From: Pseudomonadaceae bacterium UBA836
GTDB lineage: Bacteria; Pseudomonadota; Gammaproteobacteria; Pseudomonadales; Pseudomonadaceae
Length of the DNA: 14,808 bases
Direction: 5' to 3'
NCBI GenBank assembly: GCA_002296055.1
Contig: DBHE01000075.1
Location: 1-14,808, forward strand
Shown here in pieces: positions 1-7,750 of this stretch (position 1 is its first letter; every line of letters starts with the position of its first letter). Position numbers and translations under genes: made by a program. The notes under the pieces were generated by a model that saw only the letters and a list, made by a program, of their open reading frames with translations, ran no database searches and was not told the DNA's origin.

Positions 1-1
1 G

Positions 2-1105
2 CATCTGCTGCGTATCCCCGAGGACGACCTTGAGCAGCAGATGGAAACCCTGCGCTACTTCAAGCGCGCCCACGTGTTGCGCATTGCAGCCTCCGAGATT
101 GCTGGCACCTTGCCGCTGATGAAGGTGAGCGATTACCTGACCTGGGTTGCCGAAGCGATCCTGCAGCAGGTGCTGCTGCTGGCCTGGCGCGAAATGGTCG
201 CGCGCCATGGTCGACCGGCACGGCCCGACGGCTCACGCTGCGAGCTGGACTTTATCGTAGTGGGCTACGGCAAGGTGGGCGGCATCGAGCTTGGGCATGG
301 CTCGGATCTTGACCTGGTGTTCATTCACGATGGTGACCCGCAGCGCGATACCGATGGCGACAAGCCGATCGAAGGCAGCAAGTTCTTCACCAGGCTGGGG
401 CAGCGCATCATTCATATGCTCAACACGCAAACGGTCTCCGGTGCGCTTTACGAGGTCGACATGCGCCTGCGCCCCTCGGGGGACTCCGGTCTGCTGGTCA
501 GCTCGCTGGCCTCCTTCTCGCGTTACCAGCGCGACGAGGCCTGGACCTGGGAGCATCAGGCGCTGGTGCGTGCTAGGGCGCTGGTGGGTTGTCAGCAATT
601 GGCTGCCCGCTTTGATGCCCTGCGTGCCCAGGTATTGGGGCGTGAGCGTGATGAGCAGGCGTTGGCGCGCGAGGTGGGCGACATGCGCCAGAAGATGCGC
701 GACAACCTGGGCACCTCGGTCACCCGGGCCGGCAGCACGGCGGACGCCTTTACTGCCGCCCAGCTGTTTGATCTCAAGCAGGACCTAGGTGGTATCGTCG
801 ACATCGAATTTATGGTGCAATATGCGGTTCTGGCCTGGTCGTGCCGGTACCCCGAATTACTGCGCTACACAGATAACATCAGGATTCTTGATGAGCTGCA
901 AAACGCCGGTCTGATCGCCGGTGAGGATGTCAGCGGCCTGCAGGAGGCTTACAAGGCCTACCGGGCTGCAGCTCATCGCCTGGCTCTACAGAATCAGCCG
1001 GGCAAAGTAAGCGGCGACCAGTTTCATGACTTCCGACACGGGGTCATCAAGCTCTGGCAGCAGGTGCTGCCTCCTCAGCAGCCAACCACCGAACATCAGG
1101 GGTGA
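2..1105 (+). CDS. glnE: Bifunctional glutamine synthetase adenylyltransferase/deadenylylase, C-terminal part
   Basis: GlnE attaches AMP to, and removes it from, glutamine synthetase, tuning nitrogen assimilation in the cytoplasm in response to PII. The frame is open from base 2, so the gene starts upstream; about 367 residues are visible of a family length near 950-980. The visible part holds the second nucleotidyltransferase domain, which in E. coli carries the adenylylation activity. It has a GYGKVGG stretch and a G-S-D-L-D-L metal-binding motif (Asp codons at 305-307 and 311-313), then a Y-E-V-D-M-R-L-R-P segment with a further acidic residue. The C-terminal helical region with an L-G-G-I-V-D-I-E-F motif (about 787-813) follows. 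The stop is TGA at 1103-1105. Its position next to ilvE and waaF matches Pseudomonas. Family identification is very secure; only the 5' truncation is a limit. Confidence 0.96.
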   Translation, partial: HLLRIPEDDLEQQMETLRYFKRAHVLRIAASEIAGTLPLMKVSDYLTWVAEAILQQVLLLAWREMVARHGRPARPDGSRCELDFIVVGYGKVGGIELGHGSDLDLVFIHDGDPQRDTDGDKPIEGSKFFTRLGQRIIHMLNTQTVSGALYEVDMRLRPSGDSGLLVSSLASFSRYQRDEAWTWEHQALVRARALVGCQQLAARFDALRAQVLGRERDEQALAREVGDMRQKMRDNLGTSVTRAGSTADAFTAAQLFDLKQDLGGIVDIEFMVQYAVLAWSCRYPELLRYTDNIRILDELQNAGLIAGEDVSGLQEAYKAYRAAAHRLALQNQPGKVSGDQFHDFRHGVIKLWQQVLPPQQPTTEHQG

Positions 1106-1165
1106 TTGGCGCGGGCGCGCTCAGGCAGAACCCAAGAACGCATGACTGATTGAATAGATACGTAT

Positions 1166-1169
1166 GGAG
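1166..1169 (+). promoter_or_regulatory. Ribosome-binding site deciding the ilvE start
   Basis: A GGAG lies nine bases before the ATG at 1179. This favours 1179 over the in-frame ATG at 1164, which overlaps this GGAG and would add five residues (M-E-L-A-A) not expected at the N-terminus of Pseudomonas IlvE. Starting at 1179 gives a protein beginning M-S-M-A-D-R-D-G, as I remember for the family. Confidence 0.7.
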
Positions 1170-1178
1170 CTGGCTGCT

Positions 1179-2102
1179 ATGTCGATGGCCGATCGTGATG
1201 GTCTAATCTGGTTTGACGGAGAAATGATTCCCTGGCGCGAGGCCAATGTGCACGTGCTGACTCACTCGCTGCACTACGGCATGGGCGTATTCGAAGGCGT
1301 GCGCGCCTACAACACCCCGGATGGCACCGCCATTTTCCGCCTGGATGCGCACACGGATCGCCTGTTCGATTCCGCTCACATCATGGGTATGAAAATTCCC
1401 TTCACCAAAGAGCAGCTGAACGAAGCTCAGCGCGCTGTGGTACGTGAGAACAAGCTGGAAACCGCCTACATCCGCCCGCTGGTGTTCTACGGATCTGAAG
1501 GCATGGGTATCCGTGCTGACAACCTGAAAGTGCACGTTGTTATCGCAGCATGGCACTGGGGTGCGTACATGGGCGAAGAAGCACTGGAGCGCGGCATCAA
1601 GATCCGCACCAGCTCTTTCACCCGTCACCACGTCAACATCACCATGACCCGTGCAAAGGCCAGCGGTGCCTACATGAACTCCATGCTGGCGCTGCAGGAA
1701 GCGGTATCCGCCGGTGCTGATGAAGCGCTGCTGCTGGACCCGGAAGGCTACGTTGCCGAGGGTTCCGGCGAGAACGTCTTTATCGTCAAGAACGGCACTA
1801 TCTACACGCCGGAAGTGACTGCCTGCCTGAACGGCATCACCCGCGCGACTGTGCTGGCGCTGGCGTCCAAGTTCGACATTCCGGTGGTTGAGAAGCGCAT
1901 CACCCGTGACGAGGTCTACATCGCTGATGAAGCCTTCTTCACCGGTACTGCCGCTGAAGTAACTCCGATCCGCGAGCTGGACGGCCGTCAGATCGGCGCC
2001 GGCCGCCGTGGCCCGATCACCGAGAAACTGCAAAAGGCGTACTTCGATCTGGTTACCGGCCAGACCGCAGAACACGCCGAGTGGCGGACGCTGGTAGGTT
2101 GA
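1179..2102 (+). CDS. ilvE: Branched-chain amino acid aminotransferase
   Basis: IlvE is a PLP-dependent fold-type IV transaminase that makes valine, leucine and isoleucine from their 2-oxo acids using glutamate. Starting at 1179 the product is 307 aa, the usual length for the Pseudomonas protein. Visible hallmarks are the N-terminal H-Y-G-M-G-V-F-E-G-V-R block, the PLP lysine in M-T-R-A-K-A-S-G-A-Y (K160 in this numbering), and the cofactor-phosphate and substrate-loop segments E-G-S-G-E-N-V-F, L-N-G-I-T-R and G-T-A-A-E-V-T-P. It is separated from glnE by 73 bases, where I see no convincing terminator or promoter. The gene is intact and ends with TGA at 2100-2102. Its location between glnE and waaF is conserved synteny rather than a functional link to LPS. 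Confidence 0.97.
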   Translation: MSMADRDGLIWFDGEMIPWREANVHVLTHSLHYGMGVFEGVRAYNTPDGTAIFRLDAHTDRLFDSAHIMGMKIPFTKEQLNEAQRAVVRENKLETAYIRPLVFYGSEGMGIRADNLKVHVVIAAWHWGAYMGEEALERGIKIRTSSFTRHHVNITMTRAKASGAYMNSMLALQEAVSAGADEALLLDPEGYVAEGSGENVFIVKNGTIYTPEVTACLNGITRATVLALASKFDIPVVEKRITRDEVYIADEAFFTGTAAEVTPIRELDGRQIGAGRRGPITEKLQKAYFDLVTGQTAEHAEWRTLVG

Positions 2103-2107
2103 TAGCC

Positions 2108-2176
2108 TCAAGCGGCAAGCTTCAAGCGGCAAGCAGTCGTGCGCCGTGCGGGGTTTGTCGCTTGCAGCTTGAAGCT
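2108..2176. repeat. Palindromic intergenic repeat (REP-like) upstream of waaF
   Basis: Nearly all of the ilvE-waaF spacer is repeat. A 13-base unit (TCAAGCGGCAAGC) occurs at 2108-2120 and again at 2122-2134. The second copy is the left arm of a long imperfect hairpin: bases 2118-2134 pair with 2160-2176 (17 positions, one G-A mismatch at 2128/2166) around a 25-base loop. Alternating CTTGAAGC/GCAAGC blocks are typical of short intergenic palindromes scattered through Pseudomonas genomes (from memory). There is no T-run after the right arm, so it does not look like a classical intrinsic terminator. The right arm ends next to the GGAAG (2177-2181) that serves as the waaF ribosome-binding site. 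The hairpin could therefore affect mRNA stability or waaF translation; that is inference. Confidence 0.75.
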
Positions 2177-2184
2177 GGAAGCTT

Positions 2185-3231
2185 ATGAACATCCTAATTA
2201 TCGGTCCCAGCTGGGTCGGCGACATGGTGATGGCGCAAACGCTGTTCACCTGCCTGAAGCAGCGACACGGTGATGACTGCATGATCGATGTGCTGGCGCC
2301 CGACTGGAGCCGGCCAATCCTTGAACGCATGCCTGAGGTTCGTCAGGCCCTGAGTTTTCCCTTGGGGCATGGCGCGCTGGAGCTGCGCACCCGGCGCGAG
2401 ATAGGCCGTGGCCTGCGCGGCCAATACGATCAGGCTATCCTGCTGCCCAATTCCCTTAAGTCGGCATTGGTACCCTTTTTTGCCGATATTCCCTTGCGTA
2501 CTGGCTGGCGTGGCGAAATGCGCTACGGCCTGCTGAACGACGTGCGCAAGCTCGACAAGCAAGCCTATCCGCTGATGATCGAGCGCTTTATGGCGCTGGC
2601 CTATGAGCCGGGTATTGAACTGCCCAAGCCTTATCCACGCCCGGCGCTACAGATCGACCCTGCCTCGCGCGAGCAGGCCTTGCAGCATTTTGGCCTGGAG
2701 CTGGATCGTCCGGTGCTGGCCCTCTGTCCGGGCGCCGAGTTTGGCGAGGCCAAGCGCTGGCCGTCCGAGCACTACGCGGCGGTGGCCGATGCGCATATCC
2801 GTCAGGGCTGGCAGGTCTGGTTGTTTGGCTCGAAGAAGGACCACGCGGTGGCCGAGCAGATTCGCGGTCGCCTGATTCCGGGCTTGCGCGAGGAGGCGAG
2901 CAACCTCTGCGGTGATACCAGCCTGGCTCAGGCCATTGACCTGCTGTCTTGCGCCGATGCGGTGGTCAGCAATGACTCGGGGCTGATGCACGTAGCCTCT
3001 GCGCTCAATCGTCCGCTGGTCGCGGTCTACGGTTCTACCTCGCCCGGCTTTACGCCGCCGCTGGCTGACCGGGTAGAGACCTTGCAGCTGGGGCTTGATT
3101 GCAGCCCTTGTTTCGACCGCACCTGCCGCTTTGGGCACTACAACTGCCTGCGTGATCTGATGCCCGCGCAGGTCAATGCGGCGCTGGACCGGCTGGTCGG
3201 CAACCCGCTGTCTGATCCTCAGGACAACTGA
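2185..3231 (+). CDS. waaF: ADP-heptose:LPS heptosyltransferase II
   Basis: WaaF is a GT9, GT-B-fold enzyme that adds the second L-glycero-D-manno-heptose to the LPS inner core at the cytoplasmic face of the inner membrane, using ADP-heptose. The 348-aa length is normal. The N-terminus carries the family signature I-I-G-P-S-W-V-G-D-M (D13 is the conserved acidic residue). The C-terminal half has C-P-G-A-E-F-G-E-A-K-R-W-P and the donor-binding S-N-D-S-G-L-M-H-V-A block (N263 to A270), followed by V-Y-G-S-T-S-P-G-F-T-P-P. Near the end is a Cys cluster, C-x2-C-x4-C-x6-C, which I recall as normal for WaaF. The GT9 domain distinguishes it from WaaC through the G-P-S-W start. It begins the LPS core operon and sits five bases before waaC. 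Confidence 0.96.
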   Translation: MNILIIGPSWVGDMVMAQTLFTCLKQRHGDDCMIDVLAPDWSRPILERMPEVRQALSFPLGHGALELRTRREIGRGLRGQYDQAILLPNSLKSALVPFFADIPLRTGWRGEMRYGLLNDVRKLDKQAYPLMIERFMALAYEPGIELPKPYPRPALQIDPASREQALQHFGLELDRPVLALCPGAEFGEAKRWPSEHYAAVADAHIRQGWQVWLFGSKKDHAVAEQIRGRLIPGLREEASNLCGDTSLAQAIDLLSCADAVVSNDSGLMHVASALNRPLVAVYGSTSPGFTPPLADRVETLQLGLDCSPCFDRTCRFGHYNCLRDLMPAQVNAALDRLVGNPLSDPQDN

Positions 3232-3236
3232 AGCGC

Positions 3237-4298
3237 ATGCGCGTTCTGCTGATCAAGACGTCCTCCCTGGGGGACGTCATTCATACCCTTCCGGCGCTGA
3301 CCGATGCGGCACGTGCCATTCCCGGCATCCGTTTTGATTGGGTGGTGGAGGAGGGCTTTGCCGAGATCCCGTCCTGGCACCCGGCCGTGGATGCTGTTAT
3401 TCCCGTTGCTATCCGGCGCTGGCGCAAGAAGCCGCTGCAGGCGGTGCGCAGCGGCGAGTGGGGCAACTTCAAGCGCCGCCTGCGCGATACCCAATACGAC
3501 CTGGTGATTGACGCCCAGGGGCTGCTCAAGAGCGCCTGGCTGACCCGCTACGCGCGCGCCGAGGTGGTCGGCCTGGACAAGAGCTCAGCGCGAGAGCCGC
3601 TGGCCGCTCGGTTCTATCAACGCCGGCTGGCGGTTGCCTGGGGGCAGCACGCGGTGGAGCGCACTCGCCAGCTGTTCGGTCAGGCGCTGGGCTATACGCC
3701 AGCCGAAGGGCTGGGCGATTACGGGCTGGATCGCGGTGCGCTGGGCGCCGAGTCGGCAACCACGCCGTATGTAGTGCTGCTGCACGGCACCACCTGGGTC
3801 ACAAAGCACTGGCCTGAGCTGTACTGGCGCCAGTTGGCTGAGCAATTGGTCGCTGCGGGTGTCGAGGTGCGTTTGCCCTGGGGCAGCCTGGATGAGCAGG
3901 CCCGTGCTCTGCGCATTGCCGAAGGGCTCGAAGGTGCCGTCGTTCTGCCGCGCCTGCCGCTGCGCGACGTTGCCCGGCAATTGGCGGGTGCCAGCGCCTG
4001 TGTGGCCGTTGATACCGGGCTGGGGCATCTGGCTGCGGCGCTGGATGTGCCTACGCTATCGCTGTTCGGTCCGACTAACCCTGGCTTTACCGGTGCTTAC
4101 GGCGCGGTGCAGCAGCATCTGGCCAGCGACTTTGCCTGCGCGCCCTGTTTGCGCAAGCAGTGCAGCTATCAGCCTACCCCCGAAGATGCTCGCCGGTTCG
4201 ACCTGACCCGCGAGCAGCCGCTATGCTTTACCCGTCTGAACCCGGATCGGGTCATGCAGCAATTGCAGTCGTTGCTGCCCAATAAGAGAGTTGTCTGA
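3237..4298 (+). CDS. waaC: LPS heptosyltransferase I
   Basis: WaaC transfers the first heptose from ADP-heptose to Kdo in the LPS inner core; it is a GT9 family member acting at the inner membrane. The 353-aa product starts with the typical K-T-S-S-L-G-D-V-I-H motif (D13). It also has H-G-T-T-W-V-T-K-H-W-P, with a Lys in the position of the conserved donor-binding Lys. The nucleotide-heptose block D-T-G-L-G-H-L-A-A-A starts at D259 and is followed by L-F-G-P-T-N-P-G-F-T-G. A C-terminal Cys pattern C-x2-C-x4-C-x20-C parallels that of WaaF. The ribosome-binding site is weak (AGGA within the waaF end), which fits coupling to waaF five bases upstream. The stop overlaps the waaG start by one base (TGATG). 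Confidence 0.95.
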   Translation: MRVLLIKTSSLGDVIHTLPALTDAARAIPGIRFDWVVEEGFAEIPSWHPAVDAVIPVAIRRWRKKPLQAVRSGEWGNFKRRLRDTQYDLVIDAQGLLKSAWLTRYARAEVVGLDKSSAREPLAARFYQRRLAVAWGQHAVERTRQLFGQALGYTPAEGLGDYGLDRGALGAESATTPYVVLLHGTTWVTKHWPELYWRQLAEQLVAAGVEVRLPWGSLDEQARALRIAEGLEGAVVLPRLPLRDVARQLAGASACVAVDTGLGHLAAALDVPTLSLFGPTNPGFTGAYGAVQQHLASDFACAPCLRKQCSYQPTPEDARRFDLTREQPLCFTRLNPDRVMQQLQSLLPNKRVV

Positions 4299-5419
4299 TG
4301 CAGCTGGCATTTGTGCTCTACAAATATTTCCCCTTCGGCGGGCTGCAGCGTGATTTCATGCGCATCGCTTTGGTCTGTCAGGCGCGTGGCCATGCGGTTC
4401 GTGTTTATACGCGAAGCTGGGAGGGCGATGTCCCGGCGGGTTTCGAGGTGGTTGAGGTGCCGGTCAAGGCGCTTAGCAACCATCGGCGCAATGAGAAGTT
4501 CAGCCACTGGGTTAAGGCAGACTTGGCCAAGCGGCCAGTTGATCGCGTTGTAGGGTTTAACAAGATGCCTGGGCTGGATGTGTATTACGCCGCCGACCCC
4601 TGTTTTGTCGACAAGGCGCAGACCCAACGCAGCCCGCTGTACCGGCTTTTTAACCGCTACCGACATTACGCGGCCTATGAAAAGGCTGTCTTCTCGCCCG
4701 CGGTAAGTACTCAAATATTGATGATCTCCGAGCTGCAGCAGCCGTTATTCACCAAGCACTATAAAACCCCATTGGATCGTTTCCATCTGCTGCCGCCGGG
4801 TATCGCTCCGGACCGGCGAGCACCTGCCAACGCCGCCGAGATTCGCGCCGCGTTTCGCGCCGAGTTTGACTTGGCTGAGGATGAGCTGCTGTTGGTACAG
4901 ATCGGCTCGGGTTTTGTCACCAAGGGGCTCGATCGCTCTATTCGCGCCCTGGCCGCGCTACCCGCGGCGCTGCGAGAGCGCACGTGCTTGATGGTGGTCG
5001 GTCAGGATGATGCCAGTGCATTCCAGCGTATTGCAGGCTCGCTGGGGGTGGGTGATCGGGTTGTGTTTATGGCGGGGCGCAGCGATGTACCACGCTTTTT
5101 GCTGGGCGCGGACCTGCTGATTCACCCGGCGTATAACGAGAACACGGGTACCGTGCTGCTCGAGGCGCTCGTTGCCGGATTGCCGGTGCTGGTTACCGAC
5201 GTGTGCGGTTACGCGCACTACATCAGCGAAGCGGATTGCGGGCTGGTTGTGCCATCACCTTTCAACCAGAGCCAATTAGACAGCATGCTGGCTGATATGC
5301 TGAGTAGCCCGACCCTGCGCAAGGAGTGGCGAGACAATGCGCTGCGTTTTGCTGACCAGGCGGACCTCTATAGCCTGCCCGAACGCGCGGCTGATGTGAT
5401 ACTCGGGGAGAGCGCGTGA
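4298..5419 (+). CDS. waaG: UDP-glucose:(heptosyl) LPS alpha-1,3-glucosyltransferase
   Basis: WaaG adds the first hexose to heptose II of the core. In Pseudomonas the cognate sugar may be a galactosamine rather than glucose, so the donor should be treated as unproven. The 373-aa length equals the usual Pseudomonas/E. coli WaaG size. It is a GT4, GT-B-fold protein: the N-terminal F-P-F-G-G-L-Q-R glycine loop (residues 11-18), a G-S-G-F-V-T-K-G-L-D-R-S segment that binds the donor, and the retaining-GT4 E-x7-E motif (E281 and E289 in H-P-A-Y-N-E-N-T-G-T-V-L-L-E). The start overlaps the waaC stop by one base and the end overlaps the waaP start by four. This gives tight translational coupling in the core operon. 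Confidence 0.95.
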   Translation: MQLAFVLYKYFPFGGLQRDFMRIALVCQARGHAVRVYTRSWEGDVPAGFEVVEVPVKALSNHRRNEKFSHWVKADLAKRPVDRVVGFNKMPGLDVYYAADPCFVDKAQTQRSPLYRLFNRYRHYAAYEKAVFSPAVSTQILMISELQQPLFTKHYKTPLDRFHLLPPGIAPDRRAPANAAEIRAAFRAEFDLAEDELLLVQIGSGFVTKGLDRSIRALAALPAALRERTCLMVVGQDDASAFQRIAGSLGVGDRVVFMAGRSDVPRFLLGADLLIHPAYNENTGTVLLEALVAGLPVLVTDVCGYAHYISEADCGLVVPSPFNQSQLDSMLADMLSSPTLRKEWRDNALRFADQADLYSLPERAADVILGESA

Positions 5420-6237
5420 GCGAATCGCTGAAACTGTACGAACCCTTTGCCAGCCTCTGGGCCGGGCAGGATGCTTTTGTGGCGGTTGAAGCGCTGGAAG
5501 GCGAAGTGTTTCGTGAGCTGGAAGCGCGCCGTACCCTGCGCACTGTCGTGGCTGGGCGTGGATACTTCGTCAAGATTCACCGCGGCGTGGGCTGGGGCGA
5601 GATATTCAAGAACTGGTCCACGCTCAAGCGTCCGGTGCTCGGTGCCGGCCAGGAGTGGCAGGCCATCCAGGCGTTGACCGCTGCCGGTATCGACACCATG
5701 ACGGCTGTGGCGTTTGGTGAGCGTGGCAGCAATCCGGCCGCGCAGCACTCGTTTATCATTACCGAAGAGCTGGCGCCGACCATCAGTCTGGAAGACTACA
5801 GCCGAGATTGGCGCACGGCTCCGCCGTCTGCGCCGCTTAAATGGGCGTTGATTGAACGGGTAGCCAGCATGACCGCCGCGATGCATCGCGCCGGCGTCAA
5901 TCATCGCGACTGCTATATCTGTCACTTTCTTTTGCATACCGACACACCGGTGAATCCGCACAACTTCAAACTGTCGATCATTGACCTGCATCGCGCCCAG
6001 ATTCGAGCCCAGGTGCCACGGCGTTGGCGCGATAAAGATCTGGCCGGCCTGTATTTCTCGGCGCTGGAGATCGGGCTGACCCGGCGCGATAAGTTGCGCT
6101 TTCTGCGCAGCTACTTTGCCGACCCGCTGCGCGAGACGCTGCGCCGTGAAGCACCGCTGCTGGCGTTGCTTGAGCGCAAGGCCCAGAAACTGCAAGCACG
6201 GTTTGCCCGCAAGTACGCCCCTGGGACCGAGGTATGA
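5416..6237 (+). CDS. waaP: LPS core heptose I kinase
   Basis: WaaP (RfaP) phosphorylates heptose I of the inner core at the cytoplasmic side; in P. aeruginosa it is considered essential and gives membrane stability. The 273-aa product uses a GTG start within a GTGA overlap with waaG, with a good GGGGAGA five bases before it. Kinase-fold residues are visible: K53 in Y-F-V-K-I-H (ATP-binding Lys), catalytic loop H-R-D-C-Y-I-C-H-F with H163 and D165, and D190 in I-I-D-L-H-R replacing the DFG motif. The His where protein kinases have Asn in the loop (H-R-D-x4-H) is as I remember WaaP. The gene is intact and lies between waaG and three further kinase-family genes. Confidence 0.95.
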   Translation: MSESLKLYEPFASLWAGQDAFVAVEALEGEVFRELEARRTLRTVVAGRGYFVKIHRGVGWGEIFKNWSTLKRPVLGAGQEWQAIQALTAAGIDTMTAVAFGERGSNPAAQHSFIITEELAPTISLEDYSRDWRTAPPSAPLKWALIERVASMTAAMHRAGVNHRDCYICHFLLHTDTPVNPHNFKLSIIDLHRAQIRAQVPRRWRDKDLAGLYFSALEIGLTRRDKLRFLRSYFADPLRETLRREAPLLALLERKAQKLQARFARKYAPGTEV

Positions 6238-6980
6238 AGCGCTGGACCTTGAACCCCGAGTACGCCACCGGGGAAAGCGGGCGGTTATTTGCCGATCTTG
6301 ATAGTGTGTTTGCTATTGAAGGGGAATTGATCACATTCAGTCCCATCAGTAGCGTGCACAAGGTCTGGGTGGGTGATCGGCACTACTACCTCAAACGATA
6401 CACGAGCAACGGCAAGGGGCTTAGGCAGTATCTTGGGCGCTGGCGGGTGCAATCGGAGTGGCAAAACCTGCTGCGTTTCCACGCGTGGGGCATACCCTCC
6501 GTCAAGGTGGTAGCTTTTGGCTTGGAGCGACAGGCAGGGCGCTTTATGCGCGGTGCGTTGATCACGGAAGATTTACCTGCCACCCGTGACTTGGCCGACT
6601 TGGCCGCTAATGCCGACGAACGACTAAAAAATCGGCTGTGGGTCACGCATGTCTCGCTACAGGTCGCGCGCGCTGCCCGTATGATGCACGACCAGGGGTT
6701 TACCCATAATGATCTTAAGTGGCGCAACTTGCTGGTGGATGGGCAGCCGTTGGCCAGTGTTTATTTGATTGACTGTCCGGGCGGCAGTTTCTGGTGGGGG
6801 CCGATGCTGCGCTATCGCATCATCAAGGACCTGGCTTGCCTCGACAAACTGGCCAAACGTCACCTCAGCCGCGCAAGGCGGCTGGCTTTCTACAAGATGT
6901 ATCTGGGCAAGGCTCGCCTGGATGGCGAAGATCGCAAGCAGTTACGTGCGATCCTCGCGTTTTTCGAGGGACGAGAATGA
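6234..6980 (+). CDS. LPS kinase-family protein (Kdo/WaaP-type), second kinase of the core operon
   Basis: This is a 248-aa kinase-fold protein likely to phosphorylate a core sugar. It matches in position the gene following waaP in P. aeruginosa (wapP/wapG region; the naming is uncertain to me, so no symbol is given). The start is ATG in an ATGA overlap with waaP. Motifs: K54 in Y-Y-L-K-R-Y, catalytic loop H-N-D-L-K-W-R-N-L-L (H158, D160, N165) and D180 in L-I-D-C-P-G-G as the DFG equivalent. It therefore has a complete catalytic set and, unlike WaaP, keeps the canonical Asn. No signal peptide or membrane segment is seen, so it should be cytoplasmic. The heptose target is not deducible from sequence. 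Confidence 0.88.
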   Translation: MKRWTLNPEYATGESGRLFADLDSVFAIEGELITFSPISSVHKVWVGDRHYYLKRYTSNGKGLRQYLGRWRVQSEWQNLLRFHAWGIPSVKVVAFGLERQAGRFMRGALITEDLPATRDLADLAANADERLKNRLWVTHVSLQVARAARMMHDQGFTHNDLKWRNLLVDGQPLASVYLIDCPGGSFWWGPMLRYRIIKDLACLDKLAKRHLSRARRLAFYKMYLGKARLDGEDRKQLRAILAFFEGRE

Positions 6981-7750
6981 CTCCCAAGCCCTTTATTGCT
7001 GTCAATGCCCACGAGGTGCTGCAGCGTCATGGACTCGACTCACTGGACGCATTACTGTCGCTGCAGCTGGACGCTGTGGACGCCCCGAACACTGGCAGGG
7101 GAGGCTGGAGCAGTGTCCACCGTCTAGAGCTGGAGGATGCCAACGGTACACCTCAGCGCTTCTACCTCAAACGCCAAGAAAACCACTGCACACGCACGTT
7201 AAGCCGGCCTCTGGGTGAGCCGACCTTTGCACGGGAGTTTCGCGCGATCCAGCGGTATGCCCGCGAGGGTATTCCCGCCTTGGAGGCTGCTTTTTTTGCT
7301 GAGCGGCGCGTTGAAGGCCGTGCTCAAGCCGTTCTGATGACGCGCGCGCTGGATGAGTATGCGCCGCTGGATGAGTGGTTTGAGCGCTGGGGCCGGCTTG
7401 CAGCTGTGGATATCCGCATGCTCATTCGCTCGGCTGCGGCGTTGGTCCGTGCACTGCACAATGCCAACCTCATCCATAACAGCCTGTATCCCAAGCACCT
7501 GTTTCTCAAGCTGCACACCGATGGTGCGGGTGCTCGGCTTATCGATCTGGAGACAACCCGCCGTGCTCTCTTTGGCCAGCGCGACTACATTAGAGATCTT
7601 GAGACGCTGCATCGCCGCAGTGCGGAGCCTAGCCGCAGTCAACGCTTGCGCTTCATACTGGCCTATCTGGGCAAGGCTCGTGTGGACGCCGAGGCGCGCA
7701 GTTTTATCAATCGTCTTTTGCAGCGCACTGCTAGCAAGGGGGGCGCATGA
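6977..7750 (+). CDS. InaA-like LPS kinase-family protein with altered catalytic loop
   Basis: The ATG at 6977 overlaps the previous stop (ATGA) and follows a GAGG, giving 257 aa. The longer in-frame extension to 6794 only reads into the preceding gene and is rejected. The fold fits the LPS-kinase/InaA group: K65 in F-Y-L-K-R-Q, and D190 in L-I-D-L-E-T-T-R as the Mg-binding Asp. The catalytic loop reads H-N-S-L-Y-P-K-H (H167 to H174), so the usual catalytic Asp is Ser169 and the Asn is His174. From memory, InaA relatives have similar loops (H-x-C/S-L-Y-P-K-H), so this is likely subfamily-wide rather than a local mutation. It may be a pseudokinase or use another residue. Position matches a third kinase-like gene in the P. 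aeruginosa core operon. Its activity is unknown. Confidence 0.85.
   Translation: MTPKPFIAVNAHEVLQRHGLDSLDALLSLQLDAVDAPNTGRGGWSSVHRLELEDANGTPQRFYLKRQENHCTRTLSRPLGEPTFAREFRAIQRYAREGIPALEAAFFAERRVEGRAQAVLMTRALDEYAPLDEWFERWGRLAAVDIRMLIRSAAALVRALHNANLIHNSLYPKHLFLKLHTDGAGARLIDLETTRRALFGQRDYIRDLETLHRRSAEPSRSQRLRFILAYLGKARVDAEARSFINRLLQRTASKGGA

Noticed and set aside
1106..1178. The GC-rich GCGCGGGCGCGC stretch after glnE, considered as a terminator, and TAGATA (1155-1160), considered as a -10 box.
   Set aside because: The stem is very short and lacks a T-run. The -10 candidate matches the consensus poorly and has no paired -35.
1203..2330. A 375-codon minus-strand frame over ilvE and the start of waaF.
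   Set aside because: It crosses the intergenic repeat and mirrors the codon bias of ilvE. There is no family motif, and ilvE is certain on the other strand.
6794..6976. In-frame N-terminal extension of the InaA-like gene.
   Set aside because: It lies inside the preceding kinase gene in another frame. The ATG at 6977 has the operon-typical ATGA overlap and a GAGG upstream.
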